Source: Saccoglossus kowalevskii
Taxonomy: Eukaryota; Hemichordata; Enteropneusta; Harrimaniidae
Length of the DNA stretch: 16,591 nt
Assembly (NCBI RefSeq): GCF_000003605.2
Contig: NW_003112480.1
Span: 6,780 to 23,370 of the forward strand
Direction: 5' to 3'
Shown: one piece after another, positions 7,714 through 16,551 of the stretch
Numbering within the stretch: the first letter of the stretch is position 1
Layout: every line of letters begins with the position of its first letter
Notes under the pieces: model-generated
Seen by the model: the letters and a program-made list of their open reading frames with translations, nothing else
What the model was told of the DNA's origin: nothing
The model's database searches: none
Program-made: the position numbers and the translations under genes

Positions 7714-10470
7714 AAAATTCCTTGTCCATTAATGACATTTTTGTTTGCCTGACTTCACCATGGCAACCCACTCTGCTTCATCATTTTGTTTGCTTCATTT
7801 TTTTGGCCGATAAATTGACATTGGTTACAGTTGTGTAATAATAATTGTTGCTGACTGCTCAGTTTTGTTAATGCTATTCTAACAGGTTAACCTTTGTCTC
7901 TTTCAAGAACATTGATAGGAAAGCAATTAATGGTTAAAATAATGTATAGTTAATTGTGGTTCAATTTACATATTACATTTTGTTGTTGGGTATTGTAACT
8001 TCATTATTTATTCACTGAATTTAAATCTTTCAGTAAATTAAATTGTGACCATGTGAAATTACACTATTCATTCTTTTACTTCCAAATTAGCGAATCAGTT
8101 CAAAATAAATTCTTTCATTTTAATGTACTGTATTTTTCTTTTAGTTGATCATGTGCGTAACACGTAAATGAGAGGTGTGCCTACAGACAAAATAAGTTGT
8201 ATGGTAATGTTCAAGCATACATGTACATTGTACAATGATAAATCAGACCTTTTCTCTTAAGACAAGCAATCACTTGTGAGCGATTCGCTTGAACAACATT
8301 ACACCTGAGGGAAGGTGGAAAAAGTTCACCTCGAATTTTTTTTTCAAAATCTTACCCTTGCACAATTATTTCTTGACGCATTGAACTCACTGCCATGATT
8401 TGCCGCAGTGCTTTTTCAGTTGAGCTATTTTTCATTCTGCAGCCATTTTCAAAGGGCAAAGGCTGAGTGAATATAATTTTGGTTTACATGTATGTGTGGA
8501 GATGTGCTTCTAATAGAGCAAATTTTTTACATGTATGGCTATGATACATGTACCTCCGTTACGGTAGCCGTCCGTATCCTCAAGTATTTTTATTTATACT
8601 TTCAAAATATATTAGTTTTTGCTGAACTGAACTGAACTGAATCACAGCAGTAGTGCTTTATTCATGTAATGTGAAGTAAGATGGTATAGCATAAGTCGGG
8701 TGTGTCATGAAAAATGTTCTTATCGTTGCATACGGTATAATGATGTAAGAATTTGGGTATGGGGTGTATTATTGACGAATGGAAAAGTACAATATAAAAT
8801 TCAGTCTATGAAGTAGAAAAAAGTAAATAAAATATTGGAATTACCCTAGTACCCCATGTTTATTACATGTAGAAACATCTCCAATAGAAGCGATCATAAA
8901 CCAAAAATTGCATTTATTATACATGTACATGTATTACCCCAGTACTGGTAACTAATTTTGACCATAAACGTACTTCTGTTATTTAGATTTAAAGTGCATG
9001 TACTGCTAATAAATTGAATATATGGTAGTATCTTAAATGTCTCTGGGTTTTTATTGAACCAGATAAGAATAGATCATTTTATGTTTTCGAATGTAAAAAC
9101 AAGACAAACAAAGGTCATAGCGTCATAGTGGATTTGACAAACAAACACGAAAGTATTTTGGGGGTATATTTCCATGCGTAATAATGTGCTGGTACACACT
9201 TGATGATGGGCAATTTCAATGAAGTATGGGTATTCAAACACAATATTCTCCTGTCAAAAATTGGCCTTTCAATGTGAGCTTCGAAGAAAAGAAATTTGAG
9301 TTTAAAATCAAACCGTTTGATTTTTCCTGCAGATGTTCAGCACGCTTCCAGCAGTTGAATGAAAAATCACATATTGGTAGTACCGGGTATATTCACAAAA
9401 ATTACTAGGGTCTAGAATCCTTATAATCTTCCTAAGGTTACATGTACCGGTATATCATTTCCCAATCTCTTGGAATGTGCACTGATTCTACATGTGCTAC
9501 TACTGTACATGTAGTGTGGATCTGAGTTGAAGAGAAACATTGACAGACCTACGGTATATATGCCTTGTACATAAACGGTGCTTGCATAGCAATGATTTTC
9601 TCTGGGGTTCTGAAATTCCAACACATTGTTTAGCCTGTATTTTATTCAAATCAGTGACGACTTATCATGTTATAAGGTCACATGCATGTGAATATGAAAG
9701 GTAATAACTTAATAATGCATACTATATGAAAGTTACGTAAGCTAGTCTAAGTGGTTCCATGATTTAAATGGTGTACCAGTACTTAAAATCCCATCAAAAC
9801 GCAAATCTTTTAGCTTGCATGGACTTCTATTAAATGTACTTCTAATAATATAGCAAATACAATATTAACAAAACGTAAACATTAAATGCAATGTGGGAAT
9901 GCTTTACAAACCTTTATACTGTATTTGTTCTATTAGAAACACATCAACTAAATGATTGATTTATTTTCCACTCTAGATGTATACTACATCATTAATTAAA
10001 ATAGCTACATACATTGTATACATACATAATGTATGGCTAGACAGACACTTCTCGGTCATTTCCTCATTCACATGTGCTACAACATGTGCATGTGATAGAG
10101 TCAATGCAGTTTTCTAGTTGAGGGTACTTCACAACAATTCTTGTTTGAAATATACAATTTTATTTTCATATACGTGCATGACTAGTAGCTTCGCGATGAG
10201 TGGCGTTCGTGGTGAGTGGCTTTCAGAGGAACTAGTCCTTTTACCGATTGTGAGAATTAATTAACTGGTGCAAATCTGGGAATACCATTATGATTTGTGA
10301 TGTTGCTCTGACAGAAGTTCCTAAATAAGACTCTTGATAATGCCCCCTAGTTTCTAACTTTGATCAAGAACTGTTTGACCATTTACAGTATGAGCTTTGA
10401 ATCGTGAATTCTCGTACATGACTAAAATTTTGCAAAAACACATACAACTAAAGCAGGTTTATCCTCTTTA
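7714..10470. other. Long non-coding stretch rich in TACATGTA
   Basis: No gene is recognised. Ten or so TACATGTA palindromes fall between 8200 and 9520. Four CTGAA units lie at 8622-8641. A spliceable fragment at 9333-9376 has a good acceptor (TTTTTCCTGCAG) and would continue gene A in phase (CSARFQQLNEKSHI), ending at a moderate GTAGTA donor. It is an alternative to the exon proposed at 4667, but is too short to call. Open frames at 9226-9408 and 9421-9624 (minus) show no domains. Confidence 0.45.
8622..8641 (+). repeat. Short CTGAA tandem repeat (4 units)
   Basis: Four perfect CTGAA units in tandem. A minor microsatellite with no evident function. Confidence 0.9.
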
Positions 10471-10604
10471 ATCTTTTGTCACAAATTCACAAAATTTTCT
10501 CAAATTTTGTCTGTTGGCCCCAAAGTTAGAAATCATTTCCTGAAATATTGAACAAAAAAAGTGCAGAAAAATATGGGCGAGAAAGTCTGGTGGTGAAAAG
10601 GTTA
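10471..10604 (+). mobile_element. TTTTCACCACC-family MITE, copy 1 (left end degraded)
   Basis: It shares CACAAATTCACAAA, GTTAGAAATCATTTCC, GAAATATTGAA, GTGCAGAAAAA and a right end CTGGTGGTGAAAAGGTTA with the copies at 11891 and 14788. The left terminal repeat is not clearly preserved; homologous sequence is first evident near 10471. No coding. Confidence 0.75.
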
Positions 10605-10865
10605 CAGTACATGTAGTTTGGGTCGCAAGTTCAAATAGTACAAAGTATTTTTATGCATTTTGGCCCATAAATACTATAAATCGATTTAATTTCACAATTG
10701 AGGGATAAATTTTCTTGGATTTTGCTAGTTGAGAAAATATATAAAACACTGTAGCAGTGATGTTATGATTAAATTAAATATGTGAATGCTATCAAATTAA
10801 AAGAACGTGGTTAAAATGTATGCATTCAAGCTGTGACTGTGCTCATATTGTTTGTTTCCGTATTT

Positions 10866-10960
10866 GCTCTGCTGGTAACGCTTGCTCTGCTGGTGACGCT
10901 TGCTCTGCTGGTAACGCCTGCTCTGCTGGTAACGCTTGCTCTGCTGGTAACGCTTGCTCT
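10866..10960 (+). repeat. 18-bp minisatellite, five units plus a partial
   Basis: Units of GCTCTGCTGGTAACGCTT run 10866-10883, 10884-10901, 10902-10919, 10920-10937 and 10938-10955, then a partial GCTCT. Only two substitutions are seen among the five units (a G in unit 2, a C in unit 3). The GC content stands out from the flanks. The period is a multiple of three and stays open in some frames (ALLVTL forward, KRYQQS reverse), but no surrounding exon supports coding. Confidence 0.95.
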
Positions 10961-11890
10961 TTGTGAATGTCAGACGTGTGTCTATGCTTAAAAGTTGTAT
11001 TTTAATAATCCATTGTATAGGAATTGCACGATTAGTAATTGGAAAGCCATTGTCGATGTGACTGTCGTATACATGTATACTGGTGATTTTTCAATAGATC
11101 ACCATACCTCAAAGGAGTTGAATGCTATGAGGTGGAACACTGATTACTTCGCATGCAACTGTATTTTTACCTGCGCTACTATTAGAGATGCGCTTTGCAA
11201 AATGGTAGTTGCAAAATCTCCTTGTTTAGGTTTTTTTGATTATTTTTATTGATGAGTAAGTTTCAGTACATGTTCATTTTATGACATGGGTTCTACACAT
11301 ACATGTATATTGAAAGGAAAACAAATCACATTTTATGTACAAAGCTGACCTGTAACACGGGAGATCTTTCAGCGAATTGCTGCCGTTTTGAGTTCAATAC
11401 TGTAATTTAGAAAATCTGTGTTTCAGAATCGTTGATTTGTGAAATCTGTTACTGAGGCTATGGAGGTAGAGGTAGTGGTAGTTCTATTTATAAAACCAAT
11501 ATACTGCATAGAACTCTTTTTTCCTGTATTCCATATAATTAATTGCAAGTCGATCAATGTAAATTTATGTCTTTGGCATTTCTTACATGGCCTCCTGAAT
11601 TTTTCATGACAAGACATTTAATTGTAGTTTCTAGATGCCAAACTGTAAGTAATATTCACTGGATTTGTACATGTGATCTTAGATCTTTATCTCTGAACTT
11701 AGAAACGGAAGACAGCTATTTTTAGAAAATCAACCTGTTTGTGATCAATACTACATGCATGTGAATTTTGTTATCCTATTCATTATGGTTTGTCATTATT
11801 ACAAGATCTTATTAAAAAACAGAACACCTCTGTTCTTTGGGCTAGGAATATCCTATGTTGACAATGTGAACAGATAATAATGACCATTTC
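10961..11890. other. Non-coding stretch, no gene recognised
   Basis: Open frames at 10995-11252 (plus) and 11423-11617 (minus) have lengths expected by chance and no recognisable domain. No repeat family member was identified here apart from TACATGTA motifs at about 11069 and 11300. Confidence 0.5.
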
Positions 11891-12112
11891 AACCTTAATT
11901 TTTCACCACCAGTTCCCTCTTAATCACAAAGTCTTCATTTTTCTTTAGAATATTGGGACAAAAATAGCCAAATTTTTTGAGTAAAAACTGAGAATTGTTG
12001 GCTCCAAAATTAGGGTTCATTTCCAGAAATATTGAAGAATACACACTATACATGTATAATAATAAAAGTGCAGAAAAATTTGGGTAAGAAAATCTTGTGT
12101 TGAAAAGGTTAA
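11891..12112 (+). mobile_element. TTTTCACCACC-family MITE, copy 2
   Basis: The left end is AACCTT...TTTTCACCACCAG with a 4-nt insertion; the right end is TGAAAAGGTTAA (12101-12112). The interior matches the complement of 14788-14996 over most of its length, for example CAAAATTAGGGTTCATTTC and CAGAAATATTGAAGAAT. TTAA closes the right end; the left end has TCAA, a one-base variant. About 220 bp, no coding. Confidence 0.85.
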
Positions 12113-12734
12113 CTATGTTCTTGATGTGGCTTGTCAGTGATTTGCTGTGAATTACAAGGAAGTTTGTTTGTCTGAATATATTGTCTTCATAAACAAGACA
12201 CTTCTCGATGAGCGTCTTTGGCGGTCAGTAATATTACGAAAATTTGTGTTCACTATTTCATAAACTGGCTTGGCAATTCACACCACCAATTAGACAATGT
12301 CACGGCATTTCGGCTACTTTTCCAACAAATCCAAAATCACTCATTAATTTTGTTTCCTTTACATTTTATGCATACATATACAACTTCATGTGGAAATCCT
12401 GATGAGATTTAAAGTTCAGTTCACAACTAACGGTTTTGCAATATTAGAGGCTGTGAACTTGTCCATGGAGGCTGCAAATTAACAAATATTGTATTCACTG
12501 ACATTTATTTTGGATTTACATTTGCAACGAGTGCCACAGCATCTTTTTCTTACTGGCGTTTAATAGGTATGTTATTTCCATTTTGCAGTATATCGTAGAC
12601 AGTACTTGTATACTTTGTTATCCAGCATAAATATCAGATTGTTCGAAAGCGTGAGATTTCGTTCATTAATGTTGTACGATGACGCTTTCTCCGTCCCATG
12701 TTGACTACTAGTATATCCCGGCCCGTTTACTTAC
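12113..12734. other. Non-coding stretch, no gene recognised
   Basis: A 64-codon plus-strand frame at 12218-12412 has no recognisable features. An acceptor-like TCCATTTTGCAG near 12590 is followed by early stops in the frame gene A would need. If gene C is real, this begins its first intron on the minus strand. Confidence 0.4.
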
Positions 12735-12940
12735 TTGTTGTCAGTGTCTAAGTTGTATACATTGTATACAAAATACGACCAAGTAAACGTCAGAATATTT
12801 AAAAACAGAAACCTAAAAATCAGTTGCTCATGCCAAGAGCCGCAGAACCAAAACAATATGTCAGACATCGCCGTCCACAGCAGCGATATGATTTTATCGC
12901 AAGTGTAGACATATTGCATAGAAATGAACACTAAATACAT
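12735..12940 (-). CDS. Gene C, speculative first coding exon of a membrane protein
   Basis: On the minus strand an ATG at 12940-12938 opens 68 codons, ending at an ideal donor, CAA followed by GTAAGTAA (from 12734), phase 2. Reading through would stop two codons later. The peptide is hydrophobic and unusually rich in Trp: ISLLWTAMSDILFWFCG and LIFRFLFLNILTFTWSYF could be two membrane helices, followed by a tandem VYNVYN and an acidic LDTD tail. A CRE-like site lies 40 bp upstream. The Kozak context is weak (T at -3). A stop lies directly before the ATG, so this is a true upstream boundary or an untranslated leader. No downstream exon was identified and the family is unrecognised. Hydrophobic frames also arise by chance opposite polar sequence: the plus strand has a 34-codon polar frame here. 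Confidence 0.3.
12746..12770. repeat. Palindrome TTGTATAC-ATT-GTATACAA
   Basis: A perfect 8-bp inverted repeat with a 3-nt centre lies near 12752-12770 in the candidate exon of gene C, where it yields the VYNVYN tandem. It could equally be a palindromic binding site or a simple AT-rich coincidence. Confidence 0.6.
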
Positions 12941-12978
12941 CTATCCAGGCCAGAAATCGAATCATCAATCTTCATGAG

Positions 12979-12986
12979 TGACGTAA
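12979..12986. promoter_or_regulatory. CRE-like site TGACGTAA
   Basis: On the minus strand it reads TTACGTCA, close to the CREB/ATF consensus. It stands about 40 bp upstream of the candidate gene C start, between the exon and the dispersed repeat, which fits a proximal promoter. A single 8-bp match is weak evidence on its own. Confidence 0.3.
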
Positions 12987-13080
12987 CTGGCATTTCCATC
13001 TATTTGCTTCTATTCCCACTATCCTAAAACGCTCAAGTGAGTGTTGTCAAATTCGCGAGTGTGCGTATTTTCGTACAGTG

Positions 13081-13595
13081 GCGTAAACATTGCTGCAATC
13101 AAAGACGCGCTGAACAGAAAGTCAATTCTGGGCTAGTACCATTGTCAAATTCTGGGGAGTAGAGGAATATTTATATGAGAGACGTTACAATGAGGAAATA
13201 TTATAATTGTTCAATTTGCATATCAAAATCCTTTATTGGAACAGAGCATGTTCTATATTCAACAAAAAACAAAGTTGTTATGTTTCTAGACACATAACAG
13301 ACCCGAAACAATAGAAACCGTCCGATCCGAGCGACCTGCGTTCTTGAAAATCGAGTCTTCTCGTCCTTGCGTTTCCGAGCAAAAAAACATTGAGGCCAAA
13401 AACGACCGATTTTCGCCCAATCTTCTATGAATTTTTTATAATATAGCTAATTCAGTCCAGCAGTTAGATAGAGTATTTATTAGAGACGCCCGGAGAACCA
13501 AAATGTGGGACGTGAATCGCTCCGGCGACGAAAAATCGACGAAAATAGCCAAGGGGTTGAGGGACTGCATTTAAAAAACATATTTTATATATATA
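13081..13595. repeat. Dispersed repeat, copy B
   Basis: The longer and more CpG-rich relative of the window's first 440 bp, same orientation, 13.1 kb away. It retains a roughly 55-bp internal segment (about 13283-13345) missing from copy A, including a near-palindrome around TTTCTAGACACATAA. At 13506-13545 it has a dense CpG cluster that copy A has lost by C-to-T type changes. Homology ends at AACATATTTTATATA near 13591. A minus-strand AATAAAGGATTTT is conserved. No terminal inverted repeats or target duplications were recognised. Confidence 0.85.
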
Positions 13596-13599
13596 CATG

Positions 13600-13999
13600 T
13601 AGGGTATATAATAATTAACCATTTGTCAGCTTACGTAGAACATTGTATAGCTGATTGGTGGCCATTTTCCCATAATATAGTTGTAATATATGTAGTTGAA
13701 AATGTTTACAGTTATTGGGTTATTTCATTCAAACTTACATATTGAGTTTCAACATTTGATACAGTACAAAAACAGAAGTTCGTGATTCAATATTTCTGAC
13801 TGATTTTGAATTCCGTTCTTGCTGTGGAAAGCCCGCCCACTGAGTGTTATTGGTTAAATCAATCTGTACCTCGTTACTTTTTGTGAGTAGACTCAATCCC
13901 AAATTGATGACATACTTACATGTACATGTATGTATGTACATTATTGTGCCAATCTTCTTCTGCTGATTTGAGAGGTTACAGTACATGTAAACATGTATC
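13600..13999. other. Non-coding stretch, no gene recognised
   Basis: It contains an inverted CCAAT box near 13655 (GATTGGTGG) and another near 13850 (TATTGGTT) close to a CCCGCCCAC box. That could indicate a weak promoter, but no exon is attached. Overlapping TACATGTA copies lie at about 13918-13931. The minus-strand frame 13735-13986 has no domain. Confidence 0.4.
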
Positions 14000-14185
14000 C
14001 TGTAAAATATTATATATTAGATAAAATTAATTTTTGAAGAAAAGATTTTTTGAGTGTTTTGTTTATTTTCATTGATTTTTGATGAGTTGAATGCAAAATT
14101 TAGGAAAATAGGTTTTATTTTCACGGAATCACCACTTCAGTGAAAGAAGTGAAAATAAATTCCAAGAAAATATAGTATTTTATAG
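14000..14185. mobile_element. MITE with CTGTAAAATACT termini, copy 2
   Basis: The left end CTGTAAAATATTATAT (from 14000) and the right end ATATAGTATTTTATAG (to 14185) are imperfect inverted repeats. The interior aligns with 2898-3094 in the same orientation through GATTTTTTGAGTGTTTTG, TTTTCATTGATTTTTGAT, GAGTTGAATG and GGTTTTATTTTCACGGA. It is clearly more diverged at the ends than copy 1. No coding. Confidence 0.8.
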
Positions 14186-14269
14186 TAGCTACAGTTATCA
14201 TTTGAACTATGCAAATTTCATCTGATAAAGCCATGTGATATTTTTGATATCACAAACTTGAAAATCTTA

Positions 14270-14720
14270 ATACAAGTCCGTGATTTTGTGTTCATCTCAG
14301 ACTATTTTTGGTTTCCTTTCAAATTCATATATGCAAAACATATGTACATGTATAATGTGTGCGTTTGATTGACACACATTACCTGGGATTGCATTCCCAT
14401 GACCTTGTGAGATCTTTATCACATACAACGTATCACTGTGCATGATAATATGAAAATTGCATAGACTTGTCTAAATCTTTGTGACATGCGCAACAATGTA
14501 CATATGCATCAATTTTGATTTTGATTCAATTAAATATGGCCGTCTGGTGGCCATTTTGAATGTTAAATAGGGTTATCCTAATACCTAAATGTGTTGGCAC
14601 CCAGTTAGAAGCCGATTTCAATCAAACGTGATATGATGATACATGTAATATAGATTGCGTTGTAGCTGTAATAAACACAAATACAAAATGGCCAACTGGC
14701 AGCCATTTTTGTCCACACTA
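14270..14720 (+). repeat. Repeat with 162-bp-spaced ATGGCC palindromes
   Basis: It resembles the body of the element at 7125: units end in ATGGCCGTCTGGTGGCCAT (from 14536) and AATGGCCAACTGGCAGCCATT (from 14697), 162 bp apart. Each is preceded by TTTGAT/AATCAAA-type tracts and TACATGTA. No CCCCGTT hairpin head is visible, so it is a truncated or different subfamily member. Boundaries are approximate. Confidence 0.6.
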
Positions 14721-14787
14721 CGTGTATGCTTCTACTGTATGTGAATGTATTTCTCTGGATCAACATTACTGTCTGAAACTTTAACTT

Positions 14788-14996
14788 TTAAGCTTAACAC
14801 CACCACTTTCTCACCCAAATATTTCTGTACTTTTTTCTTATATTCTTCAATATTTCTGGAAATGAACCCTAATTTTGGAGGCAACTGACAATATTTTTCA
14901 GTTTGTTCTAAACTTCTGAAGGAATTTCCAAGATCGAAAACAGGACTATTTTGTGAATTTGTGATGAAAAGAGGGAACTGGTGGTGAAAAGTTTAA
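14788..14996 (-). mobile_element. TTTTCACCACC-family MITE, copy 3 (inverted)
   Basis: The reverse complement of this 209-bp stretch aligns with 11891-12112. Terminal arms TTAAGCTTAACACCACCA (left) and TTAAACTTTTCACCACCA (complement of the right end) match at 15 of 18 positions. Both ends finish in TTAA, suggesting a TTAA target as used by piggyBac- or Kolobok-type elements, though TTAA is its own complement and could simply be part of the arms. It retains the full left region that copy 1 lost. No coding. Confidence 0.85.
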
Positions 14997-15299
14997 TCTT
15001 TACACATGAGAGAGAAAAAGGATCCCACCTGAAGACAAACAGGATAAAAAAAAGTTATTCTGTGATGGCAATAATATCACTGGCTGTCCCGTCTTTTTGT
15101 CGGCCCCTAGTGCATAATACCCAGGTATCCTCTTTGCGAAGAGCAGAGGATTTCACAGGCTGTTTGACACATTTTTCTACTCTATCTTTCTGTAAGGACT
15201 TCTAAATCTGTAAGTCAGTTCCTGCTGTATTATGCCTAAAACTTTGAAATTCGCCATTTCAAAAAAGTCTTGTCTGTGTCAATCAAGATTTCTGCTTGT
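14997..15299. other. Non-coding stretch, no gene recognised
   Basis: A plus-strand frame 14981-15205 begins inside the preceding MITE and has no recognisable domain. No other structure was seen. Confidence 0.5.
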
Positions 15300-15764
15300 T
15301 AAGGGACGACGTCAAAAGATCGATGTCAGATAAAAAAATTATTTCCTTTAGTTTGGGGGTGGGGGGTTTTGACCTCAAAAAGTTTCCATCCGACAAAAAC
15401 GATTTTATTTTTTTAATGAAGTCAAAACAATCTTGGAGTGTTTGTAGTTCGTTTTTTTTTTTTATCCAATCATGGACAGAAATAACCGAAAAGAGAAAAA
15501 AACAGAAAAATGGTTTGGTTCGAGTGTAAATCTGTGCGTCAAATGAGGTGCATTTGTAAAATATTTTTACACCCACCCGACAACCAACCGCTATGCAATA
15601 CTACTGTCCGATTATCAATTTGTATTTAATGGTGAATGTAGTCTGACGCCATGACCAATATTTATCAATTAAGTTTCAGTGGGGGGTAGGGGGGGGGGGT
15701 TTGGAAAAAAAACTAAAGGAATTAAGTTTTTTATCCGACATTGATCTTTTGACGTTGTCCCTAA
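15300..15764. mobile_element. 459-bp MITE with 52-bp TIRs and TAA target duplication (PIF/Harbinger-like)
   Basis: The element proper is 15303-15761. The left arm starts GGGACGACGTCAAAAGATC; the complement of the right arm starts GGGACAACGTCAAAAGATC. The two arms align without gaps for 52 bp with 47 matches. TAA flanks both sides (15300-15302 and 15762-15764), matching the 3-bp duplications typical of PIF/Harbinger elements. Inside each arm lies a G-rich tract (15354-15366 and 15681-15699); both have G on the plus strand, so they are not part of the inverted symmetry. Open frames over the element (15283-15576 minus, 15296-15529 plus) run through the terminal repeat and are not transposase. 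Non-autonomous. Confidence 0.88.
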
Positions 15765-16114
15765 TCTGAGTAAGGAACAAAAAATTAAAAAAAATAACGA
15801 TAAAATCTTTTTTCATTGTGACATGACATGTAGCTTATTCCAATTGATTTGAGTTGTGTCATTAACATCTCATGAATATGCATGTGGTCATTTAATAAAT
15901 CAGTATTAAAAAAAAACTAGAATAGCAACAATCATATGATTGTTTCGGTGTTGAAATAATTTTGCAATAAATTTCTTCAAACTTTTCTTGCCAAACAAAG
16001 CCACAATGAAGTAATGCAGAGTCTCTTATGGAAGACACCCTACCCTATGTGACAAGAATGTGTTCGAACAGAACAAAGAAATAATCTGTTTTCTTCGATA
16101 TGGTACATGTAGCA
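15765..16114. other. Non-coding stretch, no gene recognised
   Basis: AT-rich sequence between two MITEs. No exon, RNA gene or repeat family was recognised. Confidence 0.55.
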
Positions 16115-16327
16115 CAGATAACGGAAAGAGTTCCTTTTGTACTCCCATCCCTAACCCTACCCCTACCCTCCTGCACTCCCCATTTAATTGTACATGCCCC
16201 CCCCCCCCAGGACATCTATAGTTATCTAGAGGGGGCATATAAAAATGAATTGGGTATTAAACTGGGAGTGAGTGTTAGAGTTAGGGTTGGGATGGGGGGT
16301 ACAAAAAGGAACTCTTTCCCAGATAAC
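16115..16327. mobile_element. 197-bp foldback MITE with perfect 8-bp target duplication
   Basis: The element is 16123-16319, flanked by identical CAGATAAC at 16115-16122 and 16320-16327. Terminal repeats begin GGAAAGAGTTCC at both ends, and the similarity continues inward (TTTTGTAC..CCCATCCC.AACCCTA and further to TTTAAT and ATGCCCC), so almost the whole element can fold back. A run of 12 C sits at 16197-16208 beside the centre. An 8-bp duplication is usual for hAT elements and also seen in Merlin and P types; the superfamily is left open. Frames 16026-16238 (minus) and 16100-16360 (plus) cross it and are not genes. The perfect duplication suggests a fairly recent insertion. Confidence 0.92.
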
Positions 16328-16551
16328 TACATGTACAGAGTTTTGCAAAGAAATCGATAAGACTGTAAAAATTCCTTTATGTTATTGCTTTCAGTGTCTC
16401 TTGGAGACTTCATGTACATGTAGTAGAGTAAATATGGTATCTGATTTGTTATTGAAACCTTGGTAAATTATGTATCAGTGAGCCCCTCAGCTATTTTGAC
16501 GCATCATTGACGGAACTAAAAAGTGGTTCCTCTTAAAAAAAAAAGGTTGGG
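16328..16551. other. Non-coding stretch, no gene recognised
   Basis: An acceptor-like pyrimidine tract (TTGCTTTCAG near 16385-16394) is followed by an open stretch to a GTAAAT at about 16464. It is in the wrong phase for gene A and its content is low-information, so it is not called as an exon. Confidence 0.45.

Noticed and set aside
10866-10960. Tandem units as a CRISPR array
   Set aside because: The 18-bp units are directly adjacent without spacers and the context is eukaryotic.
12831-12935. 34-codon plus-strand frame starting MPRAAEPKQ
   Set aside because: It overlaps the longer minus-strand frame that ends at an ideal donor; no plus-strand splice or promoter support.
13225-13232. Octamer ATGCAAAT (minus strand) in copy B as an snRNA or histone promoter element
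   Set aside because: The motif is not preserved in copy A and no proximal element or RNA gene follows.
1-13595. The two direct repeats as LTRs of a retroelement
   Set aside because: No reverse transcriptase, integrase or gag-like coding lies between them, no TG...CA ends or target duplications were found, and ordinary-looking exons lie inside.
16141-16290. Interstitial telomere sequence (CCCTAACCCTA and TTAGGGTTGGG)
   Set aside because: Only one or two degenerate units, placed symmetrically in the arms of a MITE, so they belong to that element.
16395-16463. Possible exon after TTGCTTTCAG
   Set aside because: A stop occurs in the phase gene A requires, and the sequence includes the ubiquitous TACATGTA motif.
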